From: Chryseobacterium paridis
Lineage (GTDB): Bacteria > Bacteroidota > Bacteroidia > Flavobacteriales > Weeksellaceae
Length of the DNA stretch: 64,000 bases
Assembly (NCBI RefSeq): GCF_016595215.1
Contig: NZ_JAENHK010000010.1
Location: forward strand, 2,279,390 to 2,343,389
Direction: 5' to 3'
Below the pieces are notes generated by a model. That model did not search any database and was not told where the DNA came from. It worked only from the letters and a program-made list of their open reading frames with translations. The translations under genes and the position numbers were made by a program. This document shows positions 51,358 through 61,279 of the stretch, piece after piece; position 1 is the first letter of the stretch; each line of letters opens with the position of its first letter.

Positions 51358-51525
51358 ATGAAAAACCAAATTGTTCATTGGCTATTTGAAAAATTGCTTT
51401 TTGATATTATTCTTTCAAAATACAGAACAATTAGGGAAATAGAATTTACGCATAAAATGAATCATTTATCGTTAATAGCTAAAACAATAGAAAAATTTAA
51501 AAAGACAACCTTTGATACATTTTAA
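51358..51525 (+). CDS. Possible 55-residue small protein
   Basis: Starts 7 bases after the phospholipase stop and ends 24 bases before the DUF5686 gene: MKNQIVHWLFEKLLFDIILS, then KYRTIREIEFTHKMNHLSLI. The frame fills the gap between two genes and starts with MKN, typical for this genome, but nothing supports it by homology. It could be a chance frame. Confidence 0.3.
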   Translation: MKNQIVHWLFEKLLFDIILSKYRTIREIEFTHKMNHLSLIAKTIEKFKKTTFDTF

Positions 51526-51548
51526 TTAAAAACGCATTTTTTTAAATA

Positions 51549-54062
51549 ATGAAAAAGAAATTAAGTTTCCTATTTACTTTTATTTTTATGCTATCCTATT
51601 CCCAAACGAAGGTAAAGGGTATTGTATATGATGAATTGGACAGACCAGTAGATTCTGTTAAAATATCATTCAAAGGAACAGCCATCAGTACATTAAGCAG
51701 TGAAAAGGGAAAATTTTTGTTGTCTTCAGAACAGGAACACTCTACGCTTGTGGTCACCTATGAAAAAAAACATTTAGTAAGAGAAATCCCTCTTGACCGT
51801 CGTGTGAACAGGAATATTGAAATACGCCTCAACTCAGAAAAAGCTTTACAGGAAATCACTCTGGTAGGAAAGTCCAAGAAAAAGTTATCAAAAAAAGAAA
51901 ATCCAGCTTACAAAATACTTCAGGGAATATGGAAAAACAAGGAAAGAAATGATATCCATTCTCTAGAATCCTATGATTACCACAGATACACTTCAATAAA
52001 CATGGGTCTCAATAACATGGATAGTATTTTAGCTAAAAAAGTATTGGGAGATGAGTATAAAACGCTGCGTAAAGTTTTAGCAAAAGATGAACAGGCAGAA
52101 GAAAAGATAGCCATCCCTGTATTTATGAATGAACTTAGTGAGAGGATCTATGGAAAAAAGAACAGAGAAAGAATCGATACAGAAGGTGAAAGAAAATCGG
52201 GACTCAATGAGGTAGGAAGAGGATTCGGAGTGGAGAGATTCAGCCAGGTCTTTAATGAGATCAATCCTTATGAAGACGACATCAGAATTCTTGATAAATC
52301 TTTTGTCAGTCCATTATCATCAAGAGGATATGGAGTTTATCAATATGCTCTCAAAGATTCGGTTAATGAAGGAGGCCATATGGTGTATACCATCCATTTC
52401 TTTCCCCTCAATTCGGGAGACCTTCTCTTCCAGGGTCGTTTTAAAGTAGTGGATGGAATATTTGCGGTAACTGATATCTGGATGAAAACAACGAGACAAA
52501 TTAATATGAGTCTCGTTCGGGATTTTTCTATAGAAAAACATTATACAGAAGTAAAAGACGATTTCTATCTTCCTGGTAAAAGTCAGTATGAAGGCAACTT
52601 CACCCTGTTCTCAAAAAGAAAAGACGAAATGGGAGTCTATGTAAAAAAGGAAATCAACGATTATGAATACCTTTTAGATCAGCCCCATGATGATGCATTT
52701 TATCAGCAGATCATTGTTCAAACGAGATCAGATCAGTTCGAAAAACCAGATGAATACTGGAAAACTTCTTCCGGAGCAAGCGAGGATACAGAAGAAACTT
52801 TAAAAATCATTCAGGGTTTAAAATCAAATAAAAAAATTAATAGGATCACTAATATAATAACCATTGCTTCCACCGGATATGTGGATGTCTTTAAAGGGTT
52901 ACAAACAGGATCATTGTGGAAAACGGTTTCCAGTAATAATATAGAAGGCTTGCGATTACGCATGGGATTTCGAACTTATAAAACAGAGGATGATAAGCTT
53001 CGGTTTAATTTTTATGGAGTATATGGAGTTGACGATCGTAAATTTAAATACGGCATAGAAGGAATTTATTTACTGAGCTCACAGCCCAGAATCGTACTTG
53101 GAGCATCTCACCTCAGAGACAATTTACAATTGGCCAGCAGGCTGATCTCCCCTAGTGATCTATTGCCTAAAAGTTCCAATGCCAATTCACTGATACGACG
53201 TGGGGAAAACTACTATTTATCGAATGTGATGAGAAATACGATTAATTTTGACTGGGCCATAAATAACAACCTGCATATTAATATATCCGGAGTCCATCAA
53301 CAAATAGAATCAGCCGATCCCAAATTATTCTCAATGAATTATACACTACCTAATAGTTCTGAGATCCAAAATAAGCTTACCGATTTTGCAACAAATATTT
53401 CTGTAACGTACACACCCGGCAGAAATGTATATGGATATGGCGTGGAACAGAAATTTGGAAAGCTCCCCTATCCAACCTTCCTTCTAAAATATACTAAAGG
53501 CTATAAAGGCTTAATGAACAGCGATTTCAATTATAATAAACTTCAATTATTGATTAAAGAAAACTTCTTTCTAAGCAATTTTGGAGTGCTCAACGCTTCA
53601 TTAGAATTAGGAAAAACCTTTAATCCAGTCCCGCTTCCATTATTAAGCCCTGTAACAGCTGATCAGAGTTTATCTGTAGTTCCCAACTCCTTTGCGTTGC
53701 TTAATTATTATAACTTTACTACAGATACTTACATGATGGGACATTTTGAACATCATTTCAATGGATTTATTCTTAACAGAATACCTCTGATCAAAAAGCT
53801 AAAATGGAGAAGCTTGATCTTTTATCGATTTGCGTACGGAAGCATATCTCAAAATAATATTGAGATTAATAAATCTTCTATAGATTATGTTGCGCCGCAC
53901 AACAACGTTTACAGTGAGTATGGATTTGGTATTGAAAATGTAGGTTATGGAAATATCCGTCCATTTAGGGTCGATTTTGTCTGGAGAAGTACAATGGGAG
54001 AATTTTCAGGTATAGTACCGCCAAGTTTTGGAGTGAGATTCGGCTTCAAACCAGGCTTCTAA
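51549..54062 (+). CDS. DUF5686 / carboxypeptidase-regulatory-like outer-membrane protein
   Basis: 837 residues. Signal peptide (FLFTFIFMLSYSQ), then a CarboxypepD_reg-like domain (VKGIVYDELDRPVDSVKISFKGTAISTLSSEKGKFLL), then the DUF5686 part starting KKENPAYKILQGIWKNKERND and running to a terminal barrel strand (PSFGVRFGFKPGF). DUF5686 proteins are abundant outer-membrane proteins of Bacteroidota of unknown role. It is downstream of the phospholipase gene on the same strand and could share its transcript. Confidence 0.88.
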   Translation: MKKKLSFLFTFIFMLSYSQTKVKGIVYDELDRPVDSVKISFKGTAISTLSSEKGKFLLSSEQEHSTLVVTYEKKHLVREIPLDRRVNRNIEIRLNSEKALQEITLVGKSKKKLSKKENPAYKILQGIWKNKERNDIHSLESYDYHRYTSINMGLNNMDSILAKKVLGDEYKTLRKVLAKDEQAEEKIAIPVFMNELSERIYGKKNRERIDTEGERKSGLNEVGRGFGVERFSQVFNEINPYEDDIRILDKSFVSPLSSRGYGVYQYALKDSVNEGGHMVYTIHFFPLNSGDLLFQGRFKVVDGIFAVTDIWMKTTRQINMSLVRDFSIEKHYTEVKDDFYLPGKSQYEGNFTLFSKRKDEMGVYVKKEINDYEYLLDQPHDDAFYQQIIVQTRSDQFEKPDEYWKTSSGASEDTEETLKIIQGLKSNKKINRITNIITIASTGYVDVFKGLQTGSLWKTVSSNNIEGLRLRMGFRTYKTEDDKLRFNFYGVYGVDDRKFKYGIEGIYLLSSQPRIVLGASHLRDNLQLASRLISPSDLLPKSSNANSLIRRGENYYLSNVMRNTINFDWAINNNLHINISGVHQQIESADPKLFSMNYTLPNSSEIQNKLTDFATNISVTYTPGRNVYGYGVEQKFGKLPYPTFLLKYTKGYKGLMNSDFNYNKLQLLIKENFFLSNFGVLNASLELGKTFNPVPLPLLSPVTADQSLSVVPNSFALLNYYNFTTDTYMMGHFEHHFNGFILNRIPLIKKLKWRSLIFYRFAYGSISQNNIEINKSSIDYVAPHNNVYSEYGFGIENVGYGNIRPFRVDFVWRSTMGEFSGIVPPSFGVRFGFKPGF

Positions 54063-54208
54063 AATAAAATTTGAAAATCAATAAAAGGATCCGACAACAA
54101 GTATTTTTATTTTTCAGAAATTTATAGAGATTTTACATTATTTCCCACACTATTGATATTTTTGTTTAAATTTAATAACATTTTATTAAAACCACTAACA
54201 ATTATATT

Positions 54209-55987
54209 ATGAAAAGACTATTACTCTCTATTATTCTGGGGTTATCGTGTACTCAATTTCATGCACAGAAAACCGAATTATTAGAATGCGGAACCGATGA
54301 ACTTATGAGGAAACATTATGAAAGGTTTCCAGAGCAAAAAGCGCAGGATGATGCTTTCAATTTAGAATTATCGAAATTGATCAAGAGCGGAAAACTAGCG
54401 TCTAAGATCAATAAAAATCAGGTCTATGAAATTCCTGTTGTTGTACATGTAGTTGGCGACGGAAGTGCAATAGGAACAGTAAATAATAAATCCGATGCTG
54501 ATATCATTGCATGGATCAATTATACCAATGGTGTATTTTCGGGAAGTTCATCTAGTGGAATGTCATCATCCAGTGCCATATTGCCAGTAAAATTTGTTTT
54601 TGCTAAGATCAGCCCCAATTGTACGACTACCAACGGGATCAATAGGATCAATGCATCACATCTTCCAAAGTATGTAAGTGGTGGTGTAAATAATGATAAC
54701 ACAACCAATGCCGTAGCCGCATCTGAAATTACCGCTTTAGGAATGTGGGATACGAGTAAATACTACAACATCTATGTTGTAAAGAAATTAACATCCAACT
54801 CAGGAGGTCTTAATGGTTTTGCGTATTATCCTGGAGGAAGTAATGACTATTCTTTCATGTCTACCAGCGCATCAGCAGTAAATGCACAGACACTAGCTCA
54901 TGAGTTTGGGCATGCTTTAGGACTTCGTCATACCCACGAAGGATTTAATGATTCAACAGGTGCGTGCCCTACCAATACTGACTGTACTTTACAGGGAGAC
55001 CTTGTATGTGATACAGAACCTATGAAAAGTCTTTATCACTCATCTGTTCCCCATACTTGTCAGACAGGGCAGATCAATCCATGTACAAGCCTTACTTATG
55101 CAGGAGGAGAAAGAAATGTAATGTCTTACACCTATTGCTTCCGGGATTTATTTACACCAGGACAATCAGACAGAGCCACAGCACAACTTTTACAATACAG
55201 ACAGTCTCTTATTAATTCTCCTGTAGCTGGCGCAACTACTCCCAACAATGCAGTTTCATTAACAACGGCTTGTGTTCCTACAACGATTACCAATCCGGGA
55301 AATTTCAATATTGGAATTACATCAGTTAAATTCGGAAGCATTAATAATTATTCCCCGAATTATAAAGCTGCAGCTAATAATTTTTATGAAAACTTTACAG
55401 GAACTTATTGTTTAGGTGTTTCCAAAACAACAATCCCTTCAGGCACTTCAACAAGCCTTACCGTTGCTCCCGGAACCAGCAATCCACACATCATAAAAGT
55501 ATATATTGACTATAATAACGATGGACAATTCAATGAAACTACAGAATTGGTTCTCAACCAAAGCAATATAGCAAATGGATCTACCGCTTCCGCTTCTGTT
55601 ACTCCACCTTCAAACGCAGTTGTAAATACTGCTTTAAGAATGAGAGTGATTGGAGAATACAACGGAACAGCTGTAACTTCGTGTTCAACTCCAAAATATG
55701 GACAGGTAGAAGATTACTCTGTGATCATTACACCTAGAACTTTAGCTACTAAAAACGTAACTGAAAATCAAACAGTTATTTCTCAGACAGAAAATACCGT
55801 GGATATAAAGAGTGACATAAAGATCACGTCATTAGTTATCTACGATGCTTCCGGAAGAATGCTTGTTAACCAAAACAACCTCAAGGCTACAGAGCTTACC
55901 ATTCCAATCAACGCTAAAAATATCGTTGTGATTGTAAAAGCCACACAAGAAAATGGAAAAGTAATCACCAAGAAATTAAAATTCTAA
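54209..55987 (+). CDS. M43 (pappalysin-type) zinc metalloprotease with GEVED and T9SS domains
   Basis: 592 residues. Signal peptide (LLLSIILGLSCTQFHAQ). The zinc site HEFGHALGLRH spans residues 231-241, and the Met-turn is in NVMSYTYC. A GEVED domain follows (VYIDYNNDGQFNETTELVL ... YGQVEDYSVIITP), then a T9SS sorting domain (ITSLVIYDASGRMLVNQN ... NGKVITKKLKF). It should be secreted by the type IX system and act on extracellular protein, a partner in function to the S8 protease at 2013-5231. A -7 box TATTTTTG lies at 54157-54164. Confidence 0.93.
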   Translation: MKRLLLSIILGLSCTQFHAQKTELLECGTDELMRKHYERFPEQKAQDDAFNLELSKLIKSGKLASKINKNQVYEIPVVVHVVGDGSAIGTVNNKSDADIIAWINYTNGVFSGSSSSGMSSSSAILPVKFVFAKISPNCTTTNGINRINASHLPKYVSGGVNNDNTTNAVAASEITALGMWDTSKYYNIYVVKKLTSNSGGLNGFAYYPGGSNDYSFMSTSASAVNAQTLAHEFGHALGLRHTHEGFNDSTGACPTNTDCTLQGDLVCDTEPMKSLYHSSVPHTCQTGQINPCTSLTYAGGERNVMSYTYCFRDLFTPGQSDRATAQLLQYRQSLINSPVAGATTPNNAVSLTTACVPTTITNPGNFNIGITSVKFGSINNYSPNYKAAANNFYENFTGTYCLGVSKTTIPSGTSTSLTVAPGTSNPHIIKVYIDYNNDGQFNETTELVLNQSNIANGSTASASVTPPSNAVVNTALRMRVIGEYNGTAVTSCSTPKYGQVEDYSVIITPRTLATKNVTENQTVISQTENTVDIKSDIKITSLVIYDASGRMLVNQNNLKATELTIPINAKNIVVIVKATQENGKVITKKLKF

Positions 55988-55996
55988 ACCACACAA

Positions 55997-56026
55997 AAAG
56001 AGAGCTAAACTAGCTCTCTTTTTTTA
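55997..56026 (+). terminator. Intrinsic terminator of the M43 protease gene
   Basis: AAAGAGAGCTA, loop AAC, TAGCTCTCTTT followed by TTTTATC. Confidence 0.88.
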
Positions 56027-56117
56027 TCTTGATTAATTTATATTTCCCAAAAGATCAAACATCCGATAACAGCCTATATTTGAAAATCAAAATGTTTATA
56101 AAAGGAACAACATTGAA

Positions 56118-56192
56118 GCAATTAGGCAATTTTACACTTTAACAATTCCGCGATTTTGCAATTCAGCCATTCAGCCTTTTCGCCCTTTCGCC
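56118..56192. repeat. Imperfect octamer tandem repeat
   Basis: The tract divides without gaps into nine 8-base units plus three bases, most starting GC: GCAATTAG, GCAATTTT, ACACTTTA, ACAATTCC, GCGATTTT, GCAATTCA, GCCATTCA, GCCTTTTC, GCCCTTTC, GCC. It ends 10 bases before the stop of the ABC transporter gene. Confidence 0.7.
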
Positions 56193-56202
56193 TCCCATCA
56201 TT

Positions 56203-57966
56203 CTATTTCGCCGCCTGATTCTCCTCTTCCATCTCCACCTCATGTCTCAGCTGAGCCTTATATAAAGTAGAGTAATATCCATTTCTGTTAAGCAACTCCA
56301 TATGTTTTCCTTCTTCAACAATTTTACCATGCTCCATTACAATAATCTTATCAGCCTTTTCAATGGTTGAAAGTCTGTGAGCAATAATAATAGAGGTTCT
56401 GTTTTTAGTAATCTTCTCAGTTGCTCTCTGGATCAACTTCTCGCTTTCATGGTCAATAGAAGATGTGGCTTCATCCAGAATCAGAATCTCTGGGTTAGAT
56501 AAATAGGCTCTTAAGAAAGACAACAATTGTCTCTGACCTAATGAGATGGACGAACCTCTTTCACTTACCACATAGTCATAAGCACCAGGAAGCTGCTCGA
56601 TAAATTCATCCACTTCAATTTCTTTGGCACCAGCTTTTATTTTCTCCAAAGTAATGCTATCATCCCCAAATGCAAGGTTTTCAAAAATACTTCCATGGAA
56701 AAGGAAAACATCCTGTAATACAACTCCAAGATGGCTTCTCAGATTATATAATTCATAGTCTTTTAACTCTACATCATCAATGAAAATCTGTCCGGAATTG
56801 ATATCATAAAGTCTGGTAATTAAGCTAATGATCGTAGATTTACCAGCTCCTGTAGCTCCAACGATTGCAACTGTTTCTCCGGGATTTACTTTAAAGTCAA
56901 TTCCTTTTAAAACTTCCTGCTTTTCATCATAAGCAAAACGAACATCTTTAAATTCTATTTTACCTTTGAAATGATCTTTTTTGATCGTTCCGTGATTTGG
57001 CATTGCATAATCTTCATCCATTAAGCCCAATACTCTTTCTGCACCTACAATCCCACGCTGGATATTATTAAAACGATCCGCTATTTGTCTCAACGGACGA
57101 ATCAACATAGAGATATACTGAATAAAGGCAATAACCACCCCGGCACTAATCGTAATGTACCCTCCATAAAAAAGGATAAACCCAATAAATAATGAAGAAA
57201 TAAGTTCTACAACCGGAAAGAATAATGAAAAGATAAAAACAGTTTTCAACAATGCTCCCTTCAGCGTAATATTAATTTCATCGAATTTTTTAAACTCAGC
57301 TTCCTGTCTGTTGAAAACCTGGATAATTGGCATTCCGGCCAATCTCTCCTGAACAAAAGAGTTCTGATTGGCAGTCCATGTTCTTTCATCTCCAAAAGCT
57401 TTTTTAAGTCTTTTCTGGAAGAATCTTGTGATCACAACCATTAAGGGAAGAATCGCAAGTGTAATATAACTCAAATGAACATTGGTACTGAACATCATTA
57501 CCAATACAAAGACGATTCTCAGAATATCTCCAAAAACCATCAGGAAGCCATCCGTATAAACAGTAGCAATCGTTTCCACATCACCTACTGCACGGGTTAC
57601 GAGCTGACCAATTGGTGTTTTATCGAAAAATGATGTTCTGAAGTAAATAAGTTTAGCATATAACCTTTCCCTTATATCTCTGATTACATTCTGAGAAATA
57701 TAATTGGAGAAATACACTAAAAAGAAATTTAAAATAGTTTCAGCGAAAACCAACCCCACAAGTATATAGATATGCTTCATCATCAAAGCCTTATCTTGCA
57801 GTTTCGTGATGTCATTATCTACAACTTCCATTGTAAGATAAGGTCTGTAGGTAGAAACTATGGATAATATAACAGAAATTATTAGAGTAAGAATAAACCA
57901 AGATCGGAATTTCATCCCGATAAAGAAGAGTCTTTTAATAATTCCCCAGGTATCTTGTTTTTTCAT
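56203..57966 (-). CDS. ABC exporter, fused permease and ATPase
   Basis: 587 residues. A six-helix ABC transmembrane domain (residues about 15-310) and a nucleotide-binding domain with Walker A GATGAGKST, Q-loop VVLQDVFLFHGS, signature SLGQRQLLSF (SLGQ replacing the usual LSGGQ), Walker B ILILDEATSSID and the His switch IIAHRLST. Works as a homo- or heterodimer to export lipids or drugs (MsbA/Sav1866 type). There is no C39 peptidase domain, so it is not the exporter of the double-glycine peptide at 15195. Confidence 0.92.
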   Translation of the reverse strand: MKKQDTWGIIKRLFFIGMKFRSWFILTLIISVILSIVSTYRPYLTMEVVDNDITKLQDKALMMKHIYILVGLVFAETILNFFLVYFSNYISQNVIRDIRERLYAKLIYFRTSFFDKTPIGQLVTRAVGDVETIATVYTDGFLMVFGDILRIVFVLVMMFSTNVHLSYITLAILPLMVVITRFFQKRLKKAFGDERTWTANQNSFVQERLAGMPIIQVFNRQEAEFKKFDEINITLKGALLKTVFIFSLFFPVVELISSLFIGFILFYGGYITISAGVVIAFIQYISMLIRPLRQIADRFNNIQRGIVGAERVLGLMDEDYAMPNHGTIKKDHFKGKIEFKDVRFAYDEKQEVLKGIDFKVNPGETVAIVGATGAGKSTIISLITRLYDINSGQIFIDDVELKDYELYNLRSHLGVVLQDVFLFHGSIFENLAFGDDSITLEKIKAGAKEIEVDEFIEQLPGAYDYVVSERGSSISLGQRQLLSFLRAYLSNPEILILDEATSSIDHESEKLIQRATEKITKNRTSIIIAHRLSTIEKADKIIVMEHGKIVEEGKHMELLNRNGYYSTLYKAQLRHEVEMEEENQAAK

Positions 57967-58162
57967 TGTTCAAATTGAAGAAAAGAATTAATTTAAATTC
58001 CTTGCAAAAATAACACTTTATAATTTGAAAGTCAGAACAACTTATTCAAATAGTAATAGAAAATTTCAGATACCTGTTATTTAAAATATGAATATACTTC
58101 TATAAAAATTGAGGCTCACACATCGGAATGAATGATGGAATAAATTAAAAACAGAAAAGCTT

Positions 58163-58507
58163 TTATAGGTTTTCTTTCACCCCTATCTCTTCAATTTCCA
58201 GACTAGGTTTCTGAATATTTTCTTTCTTAAATTTTTTCTCAAGAAGCTGATAAACTCCCCAAACTGCAACTATCGCAAGCACCCAGCTCATCACATTTAT
58301 CAAAGTAAATCCACTGAAATTATTATCTTCCAGTGAGCCATGGCTTGTCAATCCAACATAAAATCCGTACCCCATAAGAAATACCACCTGAAAGCCCAGA
58401 TAAATTCCAATACCCAAAAGACCAAAGTGCCACTTGGTTTTTCCAAATCTTTCAGCCAGCCTTGCATAGTATCTGTAGGCTCCGATAAGAATAAAAATTG
58501 ACAACAT
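58163..58507 (-). CDS. Small membrane protein of unknown function
   Basis: 114 residues. Hydrophobic segments at about residues 1-10, 28-50 and 68-86, with a cytoplasmic charged tail (EKKFKKENIQKPSLEIEEIGVKENL). FGKTKWHFGLLGIGIYLG recurs in Weeksellaceae by memory, without known function. It follows truA by 15 bases on the same strand, so the two are probably co-transcribed. Confidence 0.65.
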   Translation of the reverse strand: MLSIFILIGAYRYYARLAERFGKTKWHFGLLGIGIYLGFQVVFLMGYGFYVGLTSHGSLEDNNFSGFTLINVMSWVLAIVAVWGVYQLLEKKFKKENIQKPSLEIEEIGVKENL

Positions 58508-58522
58508 AGCTATTATTGTTTT

Positions 58523-59254
58523 TTAAAAGTCGTAACCAACATCCACAAGAAACAGCCCTTGCGCCGGAGCAGAAGTCCCCGCTGAATTCCGGTTTTTATC
58601 TTCAATCACATTTCTTAAGTCTTCAGGCTTTAGCTTTCCGGCACCAATTTCTACCATCGTTCCGACAATTGCTCTTACCATATTTCTAAGAAAACGATTC
58701 GCAGAAACGGTAAATTTCAGTTCACTCCCATTCTGCTCCCATTCTGCTTTATATATTTTGCAGATATTGGTTTTGTTGTCCGTTTTTACTTTGGCAAAAC
58801 TTGTAAAATCTTCATATTCAAATAAAATTTTGCAAGCCTCATTCATAGCATCCATATTTAAGGACCTTCTCCAATGTTGCCATGCAGATTCTAATGTGAA
58901 AGGATTTTTTTCTAAAGAAATATAATATTCGTACGTTCTGTAAGTCGCATCAAAGCGGGCATGAAAATCATCTTTTACCGGGAAAATCCTTTTAATGGAA
59001 ATATCCGGTGGCAGGAAACTATTCAGCTTATGGCCAAGCTGATCATTAAAAGCTACTTCTGTATCAAAGTGAGCATATATTTTTTTTGCGTGAACACCGG
59101 TATCTGTTCTTCCGGCACCCGTAATTTTGATCTCATCTCTTAAAATTGTCGAAAGCGCTTTTTCCAATTCTTCCTGTACAGAATTAGCATCCGGCTGGAT
59201 CTGATAACCGAAATAATTTTTACCGTTGTAAGAAAACTCTATGAAGTACCTCAA
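58523..59254 (-). CDS. truA: tRNA pseudouridine(38-40) synthase
   Basis: 243 residues from a TTG at 59254; the frame also has an ATG at 59314 that would add 20 hydrophobic residues (MTFQQIFHKIKVFLWSYSIT) not seen in the family. The core is RYFIEFSYNGKNYFGYQIQP, the catalytic Asp is in GAGRTDTGVHA, and RFLRNMVRAIVGTMVEIGAGK closes the domain. It isomerises uridines 38-40 in tRNA anticodon arms. The start is the only doubtful point: TTG starts are rare here. Confidence 0.88.
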   Translation of the reverse strand: MRYFIEFSYNGKNYFGYQIQPDANSVQEELEKALSTILRDEIKITGAGRTDTGVHAKKIYAHFDTEVAFNDQLGHKLNSFLPPDISIKRIFPVKDDFHARFDATYRTYEYYISLEKNPFTLESAWQHWRRSLNMDAMNEACKILFEYEDFTSFAKVKTDNKTNICKIYKAEWEQNGSELKFTVSANRFLRNMVRAIVGTMVEIGAGKLKPEDLRNVIEDKNRNSAGTSAPAQGLFLVDVGYDF

Positions 59255-59363
59255 TGTAATAGAATAACTCCACAAAAATACTTTAATTTTATGAAATATT
59301 TGTTGAAAAGTCATTGAGAATATTCAGCCAAATCCTCTTAAAAATTACTATTTTTGCAATCGT

Positions 59364-60389
59364 ATGAAAAGATGGTACCTTTATCCCTTCTCTGTAGGTT
59401 ATCATTTGGTAACGGGTATCCGAAACACAATGTATGATCTGGGGATCTTTAAATCTACGAAATTCAAAACTCCGATAATTAATGTCGGTAATTTGTCTGT
59501 TGGCGGAAGTGGAAAATCACCAATGGTGATGTACCTTGCCCAATACTTATCCAAACATTACAGAACCGGAGTCCTTTCACGTGGTTATGGAAGACTGACA
59601 AAAGGATATGAGATAACGAATTATGACAGCAACTACAAAATGGTGGGTGATGAAGCGATGCAGCTGTTTGAACGTTTTAAAAATCGTTTTGTCATTGCCG
59701 TTTCTGAGGAAAGAGTACCTGGTGCTAAAAAAGTGATTGAAGATATGGATCTGGATGTTCTGGTTCTTGATGATGCATTACAGCACAGAGCAATCAAAGC
59801 AGGATTCAATATCTTAATGACGGATTTCAACGATCCTTATTTTAAGGACCACCTTCTTCCGGGAGGAGACTTAAGAGAGTCGAGAGCGGGAGTAAAAAGA
59901 GCTGATATCATTATGGTCAGCAAATGTCCCGATGAATTGACAGAGGAGACCAAACAGTACTATATTTCAAGAATAAGACCCGACCGTTATCAGAAGGTAT
60001 TTTTTTCATCCATTGGATATGATGAAAATGTGTACGGGAAAGAGAAAATGCTTCCTGACAACAACCTTAATTATTATGATATCCTTTTAATTACGGGTAT
60101 TGCCAATCCAAAACCTCTGTTGGAACATTTAGCAAAATTTTCACATAGAGTAAAACATCTGAAATTCAGAGATCATCATAACTTCTCTGATGATGACATC
60201 AAAAAAATTGTAGCAGAATATAAAAAACTAGGCGAATATAAATTAATCTTAACCACAGAGAAAGATTATGTTCGTTTAAAAAGCTTTGACTATCTTAGAG
60301 ATATTGTTTACTACTGGCCTATCAATGTGATCATTGATAAAAAGGAAGAGTTTAACCAAATCATCTTAGATTATGTTAGAAAAAATTAG
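59364..60389 (+). CDS. lpxK: Tetraacyldisaccharide 4'-kinase
   Basis: 341 residues. A P-loop with the LpxK form NVGNLSVGGSGKSPM at about residues 40-54, then GVLSRGYGR, VGDEAMQLFERF and LDDALQHRAIKAGFNILMTDF. It phosphorylates the lipid A precursor at the inner membrane, marking a Gram-negative cell. A -7-like TATTTTTG is at 59349-59356, only 8 bases before the ATG, so the transcript could be nearly leaderless. The 3' end overlaps the next gene by 17 bases. Confidence 0.94.
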   Translation: MKRWYLYPFSVGYHLVTGIRNTMYDLGIFKSTKFKTPIINVGNLSVGGSGKSPMVMYLAQYLSKHYRTGVLSRGYGRLTKGYEITNYDSNYKMVGDEAMQLFERFKNRFVIAVSEERVPGAKKVIEDMDLDVLVLDDALQHRAIKAGFNILMTDFNDPYFKDHLLPGGDLRESRAGVKRADIIMVSKCPDELTEETKQYYISRIRPDRYQKVFFSSIGYDENVYGKEKMLPDNNLNYYDILLITGIANPKPLLEHLAKFSHRVKHLKFRDHHNFSDDDIKKIVAEYKKLGEYKLILTTEKDYVRLKSFDYLRDIVYYWPINVIIDKKEEFNQIILDYVRKN

Positions 60390-61188
60390 AGAAACTGCTA
60401 ATTTCATTAAAGATATTATTCAGGACACTCCGGATTTTGCTATTGTTTTGGGTTCCGGATTGGGAAAACTTAAGGATGAAGTTCAGCCTATTCATATATT
60501 AGAATACAAAGATATTCCCAACTTTCCTCAAACGACTGTTGTCGGTCATGGCGGGCAATTAATTTTCGGGATTTTAGAGGGTAAAAAAGTATTGATGATG
60601 AGTGGTCGTTTTCATTACTATGAAGGCTATTCGATGGATACAGTGGTATTCCCAATCAGAGTCTTTCATTTACTCGGTATTAAAAACCTTCTTCTTTCAA
60701 ATGCTTCGGGTGGAATAAATCCCAATTATAGAGTCGCAGATATTGCTATTGTAAAAGACCACATCAATATGATGCCTGAACATCCTCTTCGCGGAAAAAA
60801 CATTGACGAATTAGGACCAAGATTTGTTGATATGAGCGAGTCTTACAACAAAAGAATGATCGCCATTGCTGAAAAAGCAGCTTCCGAAAATAATATTACC
60901 ATCCATCAGGGAGTTTATTTGGCTCTACAGGGTCCAACCTTTGAAACACCCGCTGAATATGGAATGATAAAAGCCATGGGTGGAGACATGGTGGGAATGA
61001 GTACTGTTCCTGAAGTGATTGTGGCTAAACATATGAATATGGATGTTTTTTGCATTTCTGTAATTACTGATCTCGGAGGACCGGATATTTCCTTTGCCGT
61101 TTCTCATGAAGAAGTCCTGAATGCAGCCAACAAAGCAATGCCTAATGTAATTACTGTAGTAAAAGGCCTGGTTAAAAACTATCAATAA
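60373..61188 (+). CDS. Purine-nucleoside phosphorylase
   Basis: 271 residues, trimeric PNP type: FAIVLGSGLGKLKDEV, TTVVGHGGQLIFGILEGKKVLMMSGRFHYYEGY, LLLSNASGGINPNYRVADI, YLALQGPTFETPAEYGMIKAMGGDMVGMSTVPEVIVAKH and ITDLGGPDISFAVSHEEVL. It splits inosine/guanosine with phosphate in purine salvage. It starts inside the end of lpxK (17-base overlap), so both should be translated from one message. Confidence 0.94.
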   Translation: MLEKIRETANFIKDIIQDTPDFAIVLGSGLGKLKDEVQPIHILEYKDIPNFPQTTVVGHGGQLIFGILEGKKVLMMSGRFHYYEGYSMDTVVFPIRVFHLLGIKNLLLSNASGGINPNYRVADIAIVKDHINMMPEHPLRGKNIDELGPRFVDMSESYNKRMIAIAEKAASENNITIHQGVYLALQGPTFETPAEYGMIKAMGGDMVGMSTVPEVIVAKHMNMDVFCISVITDLGGPDISFAVSHEEVLNAANKAMPNVITVVKGLVKNYQ

Positions 61189-61279
61189 TTATCTATCGAA
61201 TTTTTCAATCCTTTAAATTTTTGCTAATTAATACAAAAGCAATTCATAACTTCGTTGTATTGTTTAGATTTATAAAAAA

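Noticed and set aside
56203..57966. ABC transporter as the exporter of the double-glycine peptide
   Set aside because: It has no N-terminal C39 peptidase domain and lies 41 kb away in a housekeeping context.
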